Source of the DNA: Polaribacter sp.
Lineage (GTDB): Bacteria; Bacteroidota; Bacteroidia; Flavobacteriales; Flavobacteriaceae
NCBI GenBank assembly: GCA_028336245.1
Contig: JAOKTT010000013.1
Location: forward strand, 1-36,499
Reading direction: 5' to 3'
DNA length: 36,499 nt
A model generated the notes under the pieces. That model was not told where the DNA came from, did not search any database, and saw only the letters and a list, made by a program, of their open reading frames with translations. Below, piece after piece: positions 9,245 to 18,003 of this stretch. A program made the translations under genes and the position numbers. Numbering within the stretch: position 1 is the first letter of the stretch; every line of letters starts with the position of its first letter.

Positions 9245-11650
9245 ATGATTGTTAATACAGAACTAGAACAAAAAGGAAATTTATTTCCTTCCGAAATAAT
9301 AAACTATAAAAAAGAAGTAGATACCTTACATTTTTCTACAAAAAATGGAGTTGCACTGCAGGTGACCGTTGTTAGAGACAGCGTAATCCGCTTTAGATAC
9401 AGCACTACGGGAAAGTTTGAAAATGATTTCTCTTATGGTATTACGATACACGCCAGCCGAGGATATAGTTTTTTAGATGTAACTGAAAATGCTACTCACT
9501 ATATTCTTACTACCTCTAAATTAATTTGTAAAATAGAAAAACTAAGCGCACAGGTAAGCTTATTTGATGCTATCGACTTAAAACTAATCAATGAAGATGA
9601 AATCGGTTTTCATTGGGAAGAAAGTTATGAGTTTGGTGGGGACATTGTAAAAATGAGTAAAGCCTGTCAAAAAGCAGAAAGTTTTTACGGATTAGGAGAC
9701 AAACCAGTAGACGTAAACTTAAAAGGAAAACGTTTTGAGAACTGGGCTACAGATTCCTATGCCTTTGGCAAGGATACAGATCCTATTTACAAAGCAATTC
9801 CTTTTTATACGGCAATTCAAGAGAACAAGGCCTATGGTATCTTTTTTGACAATACCTTTAAATCGCATTTTGACTTTGCACACGAAAGAAGAAATGTTAC
9901 CAGTTTTTGGGCACAAGGGGGTGAAATGAATTATTATTTCATATACGGTCCAGAAATGGAAGACGTTGTTAAAAACTATACAGATTTAACTGGAAAGCCG
10001 CATACACTTCCTCCATTGTGGGCTTTAGGATTTCATCAATGTAAATGGAGTTATTATCCAGAAAGCAATGTAAAAGAAATTACAAAAACATTTAGAGATT
10101 TAAAAATACCTTGTGATGCTATTTACTTAGACATTGACTATATGGACGGGTTCCGTTGTTTTACTTGGGATAAAAAACATTTTCCTGATCCTAAAAGAAT
10201 GGTAAAAGAACTAGAAGACGATGGTTTTAAAACAGTTGTGATTATAGATCCAGGAATTAAAATAGATTTAGAATATAGTGTTTTTAAAGAAGCATTGGAT
10301 AAAGATTATTTTTGTAAACGTGCAGATGGGCCTTATATGAAAGGTAAGGTTTGGCCAGGAGAATGTTATTTCCCTGACTATACGAAACCAGAAGTTCGGG
10401 AATGGTGGTCTGGTTTATTTAAGGAATTGATTGAAGACATTGGAGTAAAAGGTGTTTGGAATGATATGAATGAGCCGGCAGTAATGGATGTTCCTAACAA
10501 ATCATTCCCAGATGACGTACGTCACGATTATGACGGAAACCCTTGTTCGCATCGAAAAGCACATAATATCTATGGAACACAAATGGCACGGGCAACCTAT
10601 CATGGTTTAAAGAAATATGCATATCCTAAAAGACCCTTTGTAATTACAAGGTCTGCCTATTCCGGTGCACAGCGCTATACCTCTACTTGGATGGGAGACA
10701 ACGTAGCTACTTGGGAACATTTAGCTGTTGCGAATAACCAAGCACAACGTATGGCGATGTCTGGTTTTTCTTTTGCAGGAAGTGATATTGGAGGTTTTGC
10801 AGGGCAACCGCAAGGAGAGTTATTTGCAAGGTGGATTCAGTTAGGTGTTTTCCATGCTTTTTGTAGGGTTCATTCCTCAGGAGATCATGGAAATCAAGAA
10901 CCATGGGTTTTTGGTGAAGAGATTACAGACATTGTCAGAAAATTCGTAGAATTAAGATACCAACTGCTACCATATTTATACACTGCATTTTGGGAATATA
11001 TAAATGAAGGAACCCCAATTTTAAAGTCGCTAGTTTTATATGACCAAAAAGATACGGCAACACACTATCGAAGTGATGAGTTTATTTACGGAAAACAAAT
11101 TTTAATTTGTCCGATATTAGAACCAAATGCCAAAGGACGAAGAATGTATATCCCAAGAGGAGCATGGTATAATTTCTGGACAAACGAATTAGTCACCGGT
11201 GGAAAAGAACTTTGGGTGGATGCAAATATAGACAGCATGCCTATATTTATTAAAGAAGGTGCAATAATTCCCAAATATCCGGTGCAACAATATATTGGTG
11301 AAAAGAAATTTGATGAAATCACCCTAGATGTTTACTATAAAGAAGGTAAAGAGGCTTCAAAATTGTATGACGATGCCCATGATGGATATGATTATAAGAA
11401 AGGGAGATTTAGTCTCCGTACTTTTAAACTAACTGGAAAAAAAGAAGAATTAATTATACAGCAACACAAACGCGGCGACTTTAACGCAGACTACAGTAAG
11501 TTTAGAATGGTATTCCATAATTTACCGTTTCAGATTACGACCATTCAAATAGACAATGTAGCTGTTCAATTAGAGGATTTAAATACCGCTGAAACGCAAG
11601 ATATCACTATTGGAAAAGAGTTTACAGAGCTCCATTTATTTGGTAAATAA
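9245..11650 (+). CDS. GH31 family alpha-glucosidase
   Basis: Retaining glycoside hydrolase that releases glucose from alpha-glucans or alpha-glucosides. It has 801 residues: an N-terminal beta-sandwich (about 1-240), the GH31 barrel with the nucleophile motif GVWNDMNEPAV (Asp 407) and the acid/base motif WMGDNVATW (Asp 485), then C-terminal beta domains (IPRGAWYNFW... ELWVDANIDSMPIFIKEGAII). No signal peptide is visible, so it probably works in the cytoplasm on glycogen or maltodextrin, in keeping with the glg operon just upstream. The 273 bp gap suggests its own promoter. Exact substrate (maltose, isomaltose, other) cannot be read from sequence. Confidence 0.93.
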   Translation: MIVNTELEQKGNLFPSEIINYKKEVDTLHFSTKNGVALQVTVVRDSVIRFRYSTTGKFENDFSYGITIHASRGYSFLDVTENATHYILTTSKLICKIEKLSAQVSLFDAIDLKLINEDEIGFHWEESYEFGGDIVKMSKACQKAESFYGLGDKPVDVNLKGKRFENWATDSYAFGKDTDPIYKAIPFYTAIQENKAYGIFFDNTFKSHFDFAHERRNVTSFWAQGGEMNYYFIYGPEMEDVVKNYTDLTGKPHTLPPLWALGFHQCKWSYYPESNVKEITKTFRDLKIPCDAIYLDIDYMDGFRCFTWDKKHFPDPKRMVKELEDDGFKTVVIIDPGIKIDLEYSVFKEALDKDYFCKRADGPYMKGKVWPGECYFPDYTKPEVREWWSGLFKELIEDIGVKGVWNDMNEPAVMDVPNKSFPDDVRHDYDGNPCSHRKAHNIYGTQMARATYHGLKKYAYPKRPFVITRSAYSGAQRYTSTWMGDNVATWEHLAVANNQAQRMAMSGFSFAGSDIGGFAGQPQGELFARWIQLGVFHAFCRVHSSGDHGNQEPWVFGEEITDIVRKFVELRYQLLPYLYTAFWEYINEGTPILKSLVLYDQKDTATHYRSDEFIYGKQILICPILEPNAKGRRMYIPRGAWYNFWTNELVTGGKELWVDANIDSMPIFIKEGAIIPKYPVQQYIGEKKFDEITLDVYYKEGKEASKLYDDAHDGYDYKKGRFSLRTFKLTGKKEELIIQQHKRGDFNADYSKFRMVFHNLPFQITTIQIDNVAVQLEDLNTAETQDITIGKEFTELHLFGK

Positions 11651-11681
11651 AGGAACAATTGAATTTAAAATCAGAGGGTGA

Positions 11682-11722
11682 ACCCTGAATTCAGGGTCTT
11701 TAAAACTATACTGATTTCAGGG
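11682..11722. promoter_or_regulatory. palindromic repeats upstream of the predicted small-RNA promoter
   Basis: A perfect 16 bp palindrome ACCCTGAATTCAGGGT (11682-11697) is followed 26 bp on, centre to centre, by CTGATTTCAGGG (11711-11722), which repeats its right half (TTCAGGG) and keeps the CTGA..TCAG symmetry. The second copy abuts the -33 TTG at 11724. They look like paired operator sites. The first could instead form a weak hairpin terminator for the GH31 gene (loop AATT, tail CTTT). Confidence 0.5.
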
Positions 11723-11723
11723 A

Positions 11724-11754
11724 TTGTGAGATCATTATTAGCATCCTATCTTTG
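11724..11754 (+). promoter_or_regulatory. consensus promoter with no downstream CDS
   Basis: TTG 11724-11726, 20 bp spacer, TATCTTTG 11747-11754: a full match to the Bacteroidota consensus, with the same spacing and -7 element as the thrS promoter. No coding ORF follows on the plus strand; the next gene (prfA) is on the other strand. It therefore points to a non-coding transcript. Confidence 0.7.
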
Positions 11755-11760
11755 TAGTGT

Positions 11761-11880
11761 TGATCAACTTATTTCCCCTTATTATAAAGTCTAATTTTAG
11801 CTTGATAATAAAATATTTGTTTAACAAAAAAAAAAACGATTGAAGGTTTCCCCCAGAACTTAAATCGCTTTTATTTATTT
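11761..11880 (+). ncRNA. candidate small RNA of about 110-120 nt
   Basis: Bounded by the consensus promoter at 11724-11754 and an intrinsic-terminator-like hairpin at about 11837-11867 (CGATT..AATCG with inner AAGGTT/AACTT, loop with CCCCC) followed by the U-rich tail TTTTATTTATTTT. There is no ATG-led ORF between them. A GTTGATCAAC palindrome lies at its 5' end and an A11 run precedes the hairpin. Family unknown; comparison with the Flavo-1 and 6S RNA families would be the first check. Confidence 0.5.
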
Positions 11881-11991
11881 TGAAAAAGTACACCGCTAAT
11901 AAGCCTCAAAAAACTTTATTCTTTTCTATCTTTTATAAACAAAAACAACCCCATTAAAATAGGTGCATTTTCTTAATTTGATATAACAAAA

Positions 11992-12019
11992 AAAGCCTCA
12001 GTAAAATTACTGAGGCTTT
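11992..12019 (-). terminator. terminator of prfA
   Basis: AAAGCCTCAGTAA and TTACTGAGGCTTT form a 13 bp stem; on the minus strand it is followed by a run of T. It lies 24 bp after the prfA stop codon. Confidence 0.92.
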
Positions 12020-12042
12020 CTATTTTCTATAAATACACTAAA

Positions 12043-13119
12043 TTATAGGTCGTCATTCAAGCTTTTTAGTTTCTCTGTATTTTCTGCCAACATCAATTCG
12101 TCTATGATTTTTTGAATATCACCATTCATAATATTCGGCAAGTCATACAATGAAAGCCCTATCCTGTGATCCGTAACACGGCCTTGTGCATAATTATAGG
12201 TCCTAATCTTGGCACTTCTATCTCCAGAAGAAACCATAGAACCACGCTTTAAAGCATCGGCTGCATTTTTCTTAGCCAATTCCATGTCATACAAACGGGA
12301 ACGTAAAACTTTAAATGCTTTCTCCTTATTTTTATGCTGCGATTTTTGATCTTGACACTGTGCTACCAATCCTGTTGGAATATGCGTTAAACGGACGGCA
12401 GAATAGGTAGTATTTACAGACTGACCTCCTGGACCTGAAGAACAGAAAAAATCAATACGCACCTCTTTAGGGTTAATTTCTACATCAAACTCTTCTGCTT
12501 CAGGAAAAACCATACAGGTCGCGGCCGAAGTATGCACACGCCCTTGCGTTTCTGTCTGTGGTACGCGTTGCACCCGGTGCACGCCAGCTTCAAACTTTAA
12601 AATTCCATAAACATCTGCACCATTTACTTCAAACTGAATTTCCTTAAAACCTCCATTGGTACCTTCAGAGTAATCCACTGTAGAGACCTTCCAACCTTTA
12701 CTTTCACAATATTTAGTATACATTCGAAACAAGTCTCCAGCGAAAATACTGGCCTCATCTCCCCCAGTTCCTGCCCGTAGTTCTACGACTGCGTTTTTAG
12801 AGTCTTCAGGGTCAGTGGGTATCAATAAAAAACGTATTTCTTCTTCTAACTTTGGGATTCTTACATTGGCTTCGTCAATCTCCGACTTCGCCATCTCATT
12901 CATTTCCGCATCCGAACCGTCTGCCAAAATTTCTTTTGCTTCCTCAATATTGTCTACTAAAGCTTGATATTCAGCTCCCTTTTCAACAACATTTCCTAAA
13001 TCCTTATATTCTTTCATCAATTGCGCATACCGCTTCTGATCCATGATAATTTCTGGTTGAATAATCAAATCAGAAACCTCATCATAACGCTGCTTTACAA
13101 TTCTTAATTTATCTAACAT
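12043..13119 (-). CDS. prfA: peptide chain release factor 1
   Basis: Recognises UAA and UAG and triggers peptide release. It has 358 residues. The catalytic GGQ is in [12 protein letters not shown] (about residue 230). The stop-codon-reading tripeptide lies in [14 protein letters not shown], where the PxT is PQT rather than the PAT of E. coli. The acidic, helical N-terminal domain and the C-terminal helices are complete. It is flanked by its own terminator and a near-consensus -7 (TAAATTCG on the minus strand, 13142-13149), so it is probably monocistronic. Confidence 0.97.
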   Translation of the reverse strand: MLDKLRIVKQRYDEVSDLIIQPEIIMDQKRYAQLMKEYKDLGNVVEKGAEYQALVDNIEEAKEILADGSDAEMNEMAKSEIDEANVRIPKLEEEIRFLLIPTDPEDSKNAVVELRAGTGGDEASIFAGDLFRMYTKYCESKGWKVSTVDYSEGTNGGFKEIQFEVNGADVYGILKFEAGVHRVQRVPQTETQGRVHTSAATCMVFPEAEEFDVEINPKEVRIDFFCSSGPGGQSVNTTYSAVRLTHIPTGLVAQCQDQKSQHKNKEKAFKVLRSRLYDMELAKKNAADALKRGSMVSSGDRSAKIRTYNYAQGRVTDHRIGLSLYDLPNIMNGDIQKIIDELMLAENTEKLKSLNDDL

Positions 13120-13246
13120 TTGTGACTCTTTTCTTGGATTGCGAATTTACACTTTTTATCGGAAAGTTAAATATTTCATATTGAGTATATTTAACTGAAT
13201 ACAGATGCACTTATTCCCTTCTTTAAATTTGACTCCGAGTTAACGC

Positions 13247-13284
13247 AAAAAAAGAAGCTCTAAATTACGTGAATAAGAGCATCT
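13247..13284 (-). terminator. terminator of purM
   Basis: On the minus strand GATGCTCT (13283-13276) pairs with AGAGCTTC (13261-13254), one mismatch, followed by seven T. It lies about 50 bp after the purM stop. Confidence 0.75.
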
Positions 13285-13331
13285 CTTAGCTTAGCTTCAC
13301 TGCCGCCGAGATATGAGTTTTCACTTTAATT

Positions 13332-14513
13332 TTATGAATACTCAAAAACACCAAACGCACTCTTAATCGTCAGTTTTTTTGTTGGTGAGGCTGCGACCCT
13401 ACCTACAATTTTAGCAGCTACATTGTACGATTTAGAAATTGCCATAATGTCCTGTGCGATTTCTGGAGCTACGTAAATTTCCATTCGATGCCCACAATTA
13501 AAAACTTGATACATTTCTTTCCAATCTGTATTTGATTGTTCCTGTATTAATTTAAATAAAGGGGGAACCTCAAACATATTGTCTTTCACAATGTGAAGGT
13601 TGTCTATAAAGTGTAATATTTTTGTTTGTGCACCACCAGAACAGTGAATCATTCCGTGCACGGTGTCTGAATTAAATTTTGATAAAATTTCTTTGATGAT
13701 TGGTGCATAGGTTCTTGTTGGAGACAGCACTAATTTTCCTGCATCTATCGGAGAATTCTCAACACTGTCCGTAAGTTTAGTATTTCCAGAATATACCAGG
13801 TCTTCAGGAACAGCAGCATCAAAACTTTCTGGATATTTCTCCGCTAAGTATTTATGAAAAACGTCATGTCTTGCAGACGTTAAACCGTTAGATCCCATTC
13901 CGCCATTATATTCCTTTTCGTAGCTTGCCTGTCCGAAAGATTCTAATCCAACAATTACATCTCCAGCTTTTATATTTGCATTGTCGATAACGGCTGATCT
14001 TTTCATACGTGCAGTTACAGTAGAATCTACAATGATTGTTCGCACTAAATCACCAACATCTGCTGTTTCCCCACCTGTAGAGTGAATGGTAACTCCAAAG
14101 CCTTTTAAATCCTCGATTAACTCTTCTGTTCCGTTTATAATTGCAGATAAAACTTCACCAGGAATCTTACTTTTATTACGACCTATTGTAGAGGACAGCA
14201 TGATATTGTCTGTTGCACCTACACACAATAAATCGTCAATATTCATGATTAATGCATCCTGTGCAATGCCTTTCCAAACTGAAATATCACCAGTTTCTTT
14301 CCAATACATATAAGCTAGAGAGGATTTTGTTCCTGCCCCATCTGCATGCATTATTAAACAATAATCAGCATCATTTGTTAAATAATCTGGTACAATTTTA
14401 CAGAAAGCTTTTGGAAATAAACCTTTGTCTATATTCTTAATCGCATTGTGTACATCTTCTTTAGATGCAGAAACACCTCTTTGTGCGTACCTTTTAGAAA
14501 CTTCTTGACTCAT
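13332..14513 (-). CDS. purM: phosphoribosylformylglycinamidine cyclo-ligase (AIR synthase)
   Basis: Fifth step of purine synthesis: ATP-dependent closure of FGAM to aminoimidazole ribonucleotide. It has 393 residues, longer than the roughly 345 of E. coli but, as far as I recall, usual for Bacteroidota. Recognised from the N-terminal RYAQRGVSASKEDVHNAIKN, the metal/ATP segment HADGAGTKSSLAYMYW, INDIDD-like MNIDDLLCVGA, and GETADVGDLVRT, plus the C-terminal half with GMIHCSGGAQTKILHF. A perfect -7 element lies just upstream (14533-14540). Confidence 0.92.
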   Translation of the reverse strand: MSQEVSKRYAQRGVSASKEDVHNAIKNIDKGLFPKAFCKIVPDYLTNDADYCLIMHADGAGTKSSLAYMYWKETGDISVWKGIAQDALIMNIDDLLCVGATDNIMLSSTIGRNKSKIPGEVLSAIINGTEELIEDLKGFGVTIHSTGGETADVGDLVRTIIVDSTVTARMKRSAVIDNANIKAGDVIVGLESFGQASYEKEYNGGMGSNGLTSARHDVFHKYLAEKYPESFDAAVPEDLVYSGNTKLTDSVENSPIDAGKLVLSPTRTYAPIIKEILSKFNSDTVHGMIHCSGGAQTKILHFIDNLHIVKDNMFEVPPLFKLIQEQSNTDWKEMYQVFNCGHRMEIYVAPEIAQDIMAISKSYNVAAKIVGRVAASPTKKLTIKSAFGVFEYS

Positions 14514-14532
14514 GTTGTTGTATTATAGGATG

Positions 14533-14540
14533 CAAATTTA
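14533..14540 (-). promoter_or_regulatory. purM promoter -7 element
   Basis: TAAATTTG on the minus strand, a perfect TAnnTTTG, 19 bp before the purM ATG. No TTG at the usual -33 distance. Confidence 0.6.
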
Positions 14541-14586
14541 GTCTTTTGAATAAAAAATTCTATCCAAAAATAGGATGTTTTTATGA

Positions 14587-16770
14587 TTACTTTGTAAACA
14601 ATAATTCCCTGTATTTTGTCAAAGGCCATAAATTGTCATCTACCATGGTTTCTAGCTTGTCGCAGTGGTATCGAATTTGTTCGAAAAACGGTTTCACATT
14701 GCTACAATATTGTTCTGCAGATTTTAATCCAATCTGCTTGTTCGCTTTTGAACGTGCTGCTTCCATTTGAATAACTTTCGCATTAATTTCTGTGATGTGC
14801 TTAGAAATCGTCATGATCAATTCTATCTGCTCTTTGGCGATACTTTTATAATCTCCCCCAAATATTTCTTTTAAATTCTTTGTGTTTTCCAACAAAGTAT
14901 TCTGATAAATAATTGCTGTTGGCACCACGTGATTTCTAGAAATATCTCCCAAAACTCTGCTTTCTATTTGCAAACGCTTCGTATATTCTTCTAATTTAAT
15001 TTCATAGCGCGCTTCAACCTCAATCTTACTCATCACATTCATCTCCTCGTACAAATCGATGACTTTTTTAGAAGTCATTACTTTCAAGGCAGTTGGCGTA
15101 GTCTTATTATTACTCAATCCCCGTTTTTTAGCTTCTTTTTCCCAAGCTTCTCCGTATCCATCACCATCAAATCTAATCTTCTTAGACGCCTTAATATACT
15201 CTCTCAATACATTAAAAACAGCCTCATCCTTTTTTAGATTTTTTGATTCTATTAGAAGATCTACATCCTGCTTAAACTCTTTTAACTGTTTCGCTACAAT
15301 GGTATTTAAAACGGTCATTGGTCCCGCACAATTCGCAGAAGACCCTACGGCTCTAAATTCAAATTTATTCCCTGTAAAAGCAAATGGAGAGGTTCTATTG
15401 ATATCCGTATTGTCTAATAGTATCTCCGGAATTTTACCAATAATATTTAGTTTTAAGTCTGTTTTCTCTTTTGGAGATAATTTTCCTTTGGTTACATTTT
15501 CTAACTCGTCTAAAACAGCTGAAAGCTGACTTCCAATAAAGACAGATATAATTGCTGGTGGCGCTTCATTGGCACCCAATCGATAATCATTACTGGCAGA
15601 AACTACCGCCGCTCTTAACAATTCTTCATTTTCGTACACCGCCTTAATGGTATTTACAAAAAACGTTAAGAATTGTAGATTTTTCATAGGAGTTTTCCCT
15701 GGACTCAAAAGATTTGTACCGTTTTCTAGCGCTAAAGACCAGTTGTTATGCTTTGCAGAACCATTGATTCCTGCAAATGGTTTTTCATGAAACAGTACTT
15801 TAAATTGATGCCTGTCTGCTACTTTATGCATTACATCCATGAGCAAAGAATTATGATCTACTGCTAGATTTGCTTCCTCAAAGATGGGTGCAACTTCAAA
15901 TTGATTCGGAGCAACCTCATTGTGTCTTGTTTTTACGGGAATTCCTAAAAGCATACATTCCTCCTCTAAATCTTGCATAAAACTCATAGCTCTTGCAGGG
16001 ATTATTCCGAAATAATGATCATCTAACTGCTGCCCTTTTGCTGACGAATGTCCAAGTAAAGTTCTTCCAGTTAATTGGATGTCAGGTCTAGAAAGAGCCA
16101 AAGCAGTATCTATTAAAAAAAATTCTTGTTCCCAGCCTAACGTGGCATTTACTTTGTTGATGTTTTTATCAAAATAGCGACAAACGGCAGTTGCATGGGT
16201 ATCTATGGCTTGTAAAGATCTTAATAAAGGCGTCTTATTATCTAAAGCCTCCCCCGTATACGCCACAAATATTGTAGGAATGCAAAGTGTTCTTTCATAA
16301 ATAAAAGCAGGCGAAGTAGGATCCCATGCAGTAAAACCCCTCGCTTCAAAGGTGTTTCTAATCCCTCCACTAGGAAAACTAGAAGCATCTGGCTCTTGCT
16401 GCACGAGCTGCTCTCCATCAAATTTCTCCATTGCCAGACTTCCATTGATCGACTCGAAAAAAGCATCGTGCTTTTCTGCTGTTGCTCCCGTTAATGGCTG
16501 AAACCAATGTGTATAGTGCGTTGCACCTTTAGACATTGCCCAATCTTTCATACTAACAGCTACCTGATCCGCAATTTTACGATCGATGCGCGTGCCATGC
16601 TCAATTGCATTCATCACACTTTCATATGCTGCCCGCGTCAAATATTGCTGCATCGCATGTTTATTAAATACATTTTGTCCAAAAAGGGTCGACCTTTTTT
16701 CACTCTGATTCACCTCTACAGGCTTTCTGTTTAGTGTTTCTTGTAAAGCGTTGAATCTAATAATTGACAT
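14587..16770 (-). CDS. glnN: glutamine synthetase type III
   Basis: Makes glutamine from glutamate, ammonium and ATP. It has 727 residues, the size of the GSIII (GlnN) class found in Bacteroidota and some cyanobacteria. The N-terminal GSIII domain is recognised from FGQNVFNKHAMQQYL and FQPLTGATAEKHDAF. The catalytic region contains NEVAPNQFEVAPIFEEANLA and SAKHNNWSLALENG, matching GS-fold substrate motifs, and FAFTGNKFEFRAVGSSANCA. It is divergent from a second, unrelated-class GS (GSII) 170 bp away, with a shared control region. The stop is followed by only 73 bp to the purM start and no clear terminator. Confidence 0.95.
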   Translation of the reverse strand: MSIIRFNALQETLNRKPVEVNQSEKRSTLFGQNVFNKHAMQQYLTRAAYESVMNAIEHGTRIDRKIADQVAVSMKDWAMSKGATHYTHWFQPLTGATAEKHDAFFESINGSLAMEKFDGEQLVQQEPDASSFPSGGIRNTFEARGFTAWDPTSPAFIYERTLCIPTIFVAYTGEALDNKTPLLRSLQAIDTHATAVCRYFDKNINKVNATLGWEQEFFLIDTALALSRPDIQLTGRTLLGHSSAKGQQLDDHYFGIIPARAMSFMQDLEEECMLLGIPVKTRHNEVAPNQFEVAPIFEEANLAVDHNSLLMDVMHKVADRHQFKVLFHEKPFAGINGSAKHNNWSLALENGTNLLSPGKTPMKNLQFLTFFVNTIKAVYENEELLRAAVVSASNDYRLGANEAPPAIISVFIGSQLSAVLDELENVTKGKLSPKEKTDLKLNIIGKIPEILLDNTDINRTSPFAFTGNKFEFRAVGSSANCAGPMTVLNTIVAKQLKEFKQDVDLLIESKNLKKDEAVFNVLREYIKASKKIRFDGDGYGEAWEKEAKKRGLSNNKTTPTALKVMTSKKVIDLYEEMNVMSKIEVEARYEIKLEEYTKRLQIESRVLGDISRNHVVPTAIIYQNTLLENTKNLKEIFGGDYKSIAKEQIELIMTISKHITEINAKVIQMEAARSKANKQIGLKSAEQYCSNVKPFFEQIRYHCDKLETMVDDNLWPLTKYRELLFTK

Positions 16771-16814
16771 ATTGTTAGTTTTTTAGGTGTTTTTTTTACT
16801 TATAAATAAACGAC

Positions 16815-16890
16815 CCCTGTATAAATTAGGGATAAAATTATTTTTATACAAATTTAAACATTTTACCCCTATATTTTTTGATATGTAGGG
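16815..16890. promoter_or_regulatory. paired inverted repeats in the GSIII/GSII divergent control region
   Basis: Two related inverted repeats: CCCTGTATAAATTAGGG (16815-16831) and a 24 bp copy at 16867-16890 with CCCTATAT and ATATGTAGGG arms. Their left halves are direct repeats ACCCCTGTAT (16813) and ACCCCTATAT (16865), 52 bp apart, about five helical turns. The second covers the -33 TTG of the GSII promoter and lies upstream of the GSIII -7. This looks like the binding site of a nitrogen regulator acting on both genes. Confidence 0.55.
16849..16856 (-). promoter_or_regulatory. GSIII promoter -7 element
   Basis: TAAATTTG on the minus strand, a perfect match, giving a start near 16842 and a 70 nt leader that contains the first inverted repeat. 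Confidence 0.6.
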
Positions 16891-16907
16891 AAAATATTTC
16901 ATTTTTG
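16878..16907 (+). promoter_or_regulatory. GSII promoter
   Basis: TTG 16878-16880, 19 bp spacer, CATTTTTG 16900-16907 (7 of 8 to TAnnTTTG). It predicts a start near 16914, downstream of the alternative TTG start at 16910, and so supports ATG 16940 as the real GSII start. Confidence 0.6.
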
Positions 16908-16939
16908 TATTGTTAACATTACTCACTCAATTATTTATT

Positions 16940-17956
16940 ATGGCAAAAATTAAATTAGAATACATTTGGTTAGATGGATACGAACCAACACAGAACTTAA
17001 GAAGTAAAACAAAAGTGGAAGAGCACGAAAACTTTCAGGGAACAGTTGAAGAATTAGGCCTTTGGTCTTTTGATGGTTCTTCTACAAAACAAGCTTCTGG
17101 AGGAGCGTCTGACTGTATTTTAAAACCTGTTGCCATCTATCCAGATCCCAAGAGAATTAATGGTTACTTGGTAATGACTGAGGTTATGAATGCTGACGGT
17201 ACTCCGCACATTTCTAATGCACGTGCTACCATTGAAGATGATGACAACGATTTCTGGTTCGGTTTTGAACAAGAATATTTCATTATGAACACGGATACTG
17301 ATTTACCCTTAGGGTTCCCAAGAGGTGGTTATCCAGCTCCACAAGGAATGTACTACTGTTCTGTTGGTGGTAAAAACACACACGGACGTGCTTTTGTTGA
17401 AGAGCATGCTGACTTGTGTATCGATGCGGGTTTAAATTTTGAAGGAATCAATCAAGAAGTTGCCTCTGGACAATGGGAATACCAATTGTTTGCTAAAGGC
17501 GCTAAAAAAGCAGGAGATGAAATCTGGATCTCTAGATACCTATTAGATCGTTTAACAGAAGGTAAAGGAATGTACATAGAGTACCATCCAAAACCATTAG
17601 GAAATACAGATTGGAATGGCTCTGGAATGCATGCTAACTTTTCAAATACCATCTTGAGAACTTGTGGTTCTAAAGATAAATATATTGAAATATGTGAAGC
17701 TTTCCGTCCGCTAGTGAAGGAACACATTGCCGTTTATGGCGAGCACAATGACCAGCGATTAACTGGGGATCATGAAACTGCATCTATCAATGATTTCTCT
17801 TGGGGAGTTTCAGATAGAGGAGCTTCTATTCGTATTCCAATTATTGCTGTAGAAAAAGGATACAAAGGGTGGTTAGAAGACCGTCGTCCATCTTCAAATG
17901 GAGACCCATATAAAATTGCTTCAAGAATTATTAAAACTGTAAAACCAGTTAAATAA
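16940..17956 (+). CDS. glutamine synthetase type II (eukaryotic-like)
   Basis: Second glutamine synthetase, of the short GSII class usual in eukaryotes and some bacteria. It has 338 residues from ATG 16940 (MAKIKLEYIWLDGYEPTQNL); the longer TTG start at 16910 would add 10 residues and falls at or before the predicted transcription start. Motifs: LWSFDGSSTKQA near the N-terminus, GFEQEYFI metal-binding segment, GMHANFSN, and NDFSWGVSDRGASIRIP near the C-terminus. It is divergent from GSIII and followed by a strong terminator. Confidence 0.95.
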   Translation: MAKIKLEYIWLDGYEPTQNLRSKTKVEEHENFQGTVEELGLWSFDGSSTKQASGGASDCILKPVAIYPDPKRINGYLVMTEVMNADGTPHISNARATIEDDDNDFWFGFEQEYFIMNTDTDLPLGFPRGGYPAPQGMYYCSVGGKNTHGRAFVEEHADLCIDAGLNFEGINQEVASGQWEYQLFAKGAKKAGDEIWISRYLLDRLTEGKGMYIEYHPKPLGNTDWNGSGMHANFSNTILRTCGSKDKYIEICEAFRPLVKEHIAVYGEHNDQRLTGDHETASINDFSWGVSDRGASIRIPIIAVEKGYKGWLEDRRPSSNGDPYKIASRIIKTVKPVK

Positions 17957-17970
17957 TCTCAATACTAATG

Positions 17971-18003
17971 AAAACGCGCACCTTAATAAGTGCGCGTTTT
18001 TTT
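17971..18003. terminator. bidirectional terminator between GSII and the exchanger gene
   Basis: AAAACGCGCAC ... GTGCGCGTTTTTTT: a nine-pair G+C stem (17973-17981 with 17990-17998) with T run. The convergent exchanger gene's stop codon (18002-18004) sits in its tail, so on the minus strand the A-rich side serves as the U tract. Confidence 0.9.

Noticed and set aside
11881-11990. Possible CRISPR or tandem repeat in the AT-rich spacer before prfA
   Set aside because: No regularly spaced repeat is present, only A/T-rich sequence.
16910-16939. Upstream TTG start for the GSII gene
   Set aside because: It lies at or before the predicted transcription start and adds residues not typical of GSII.
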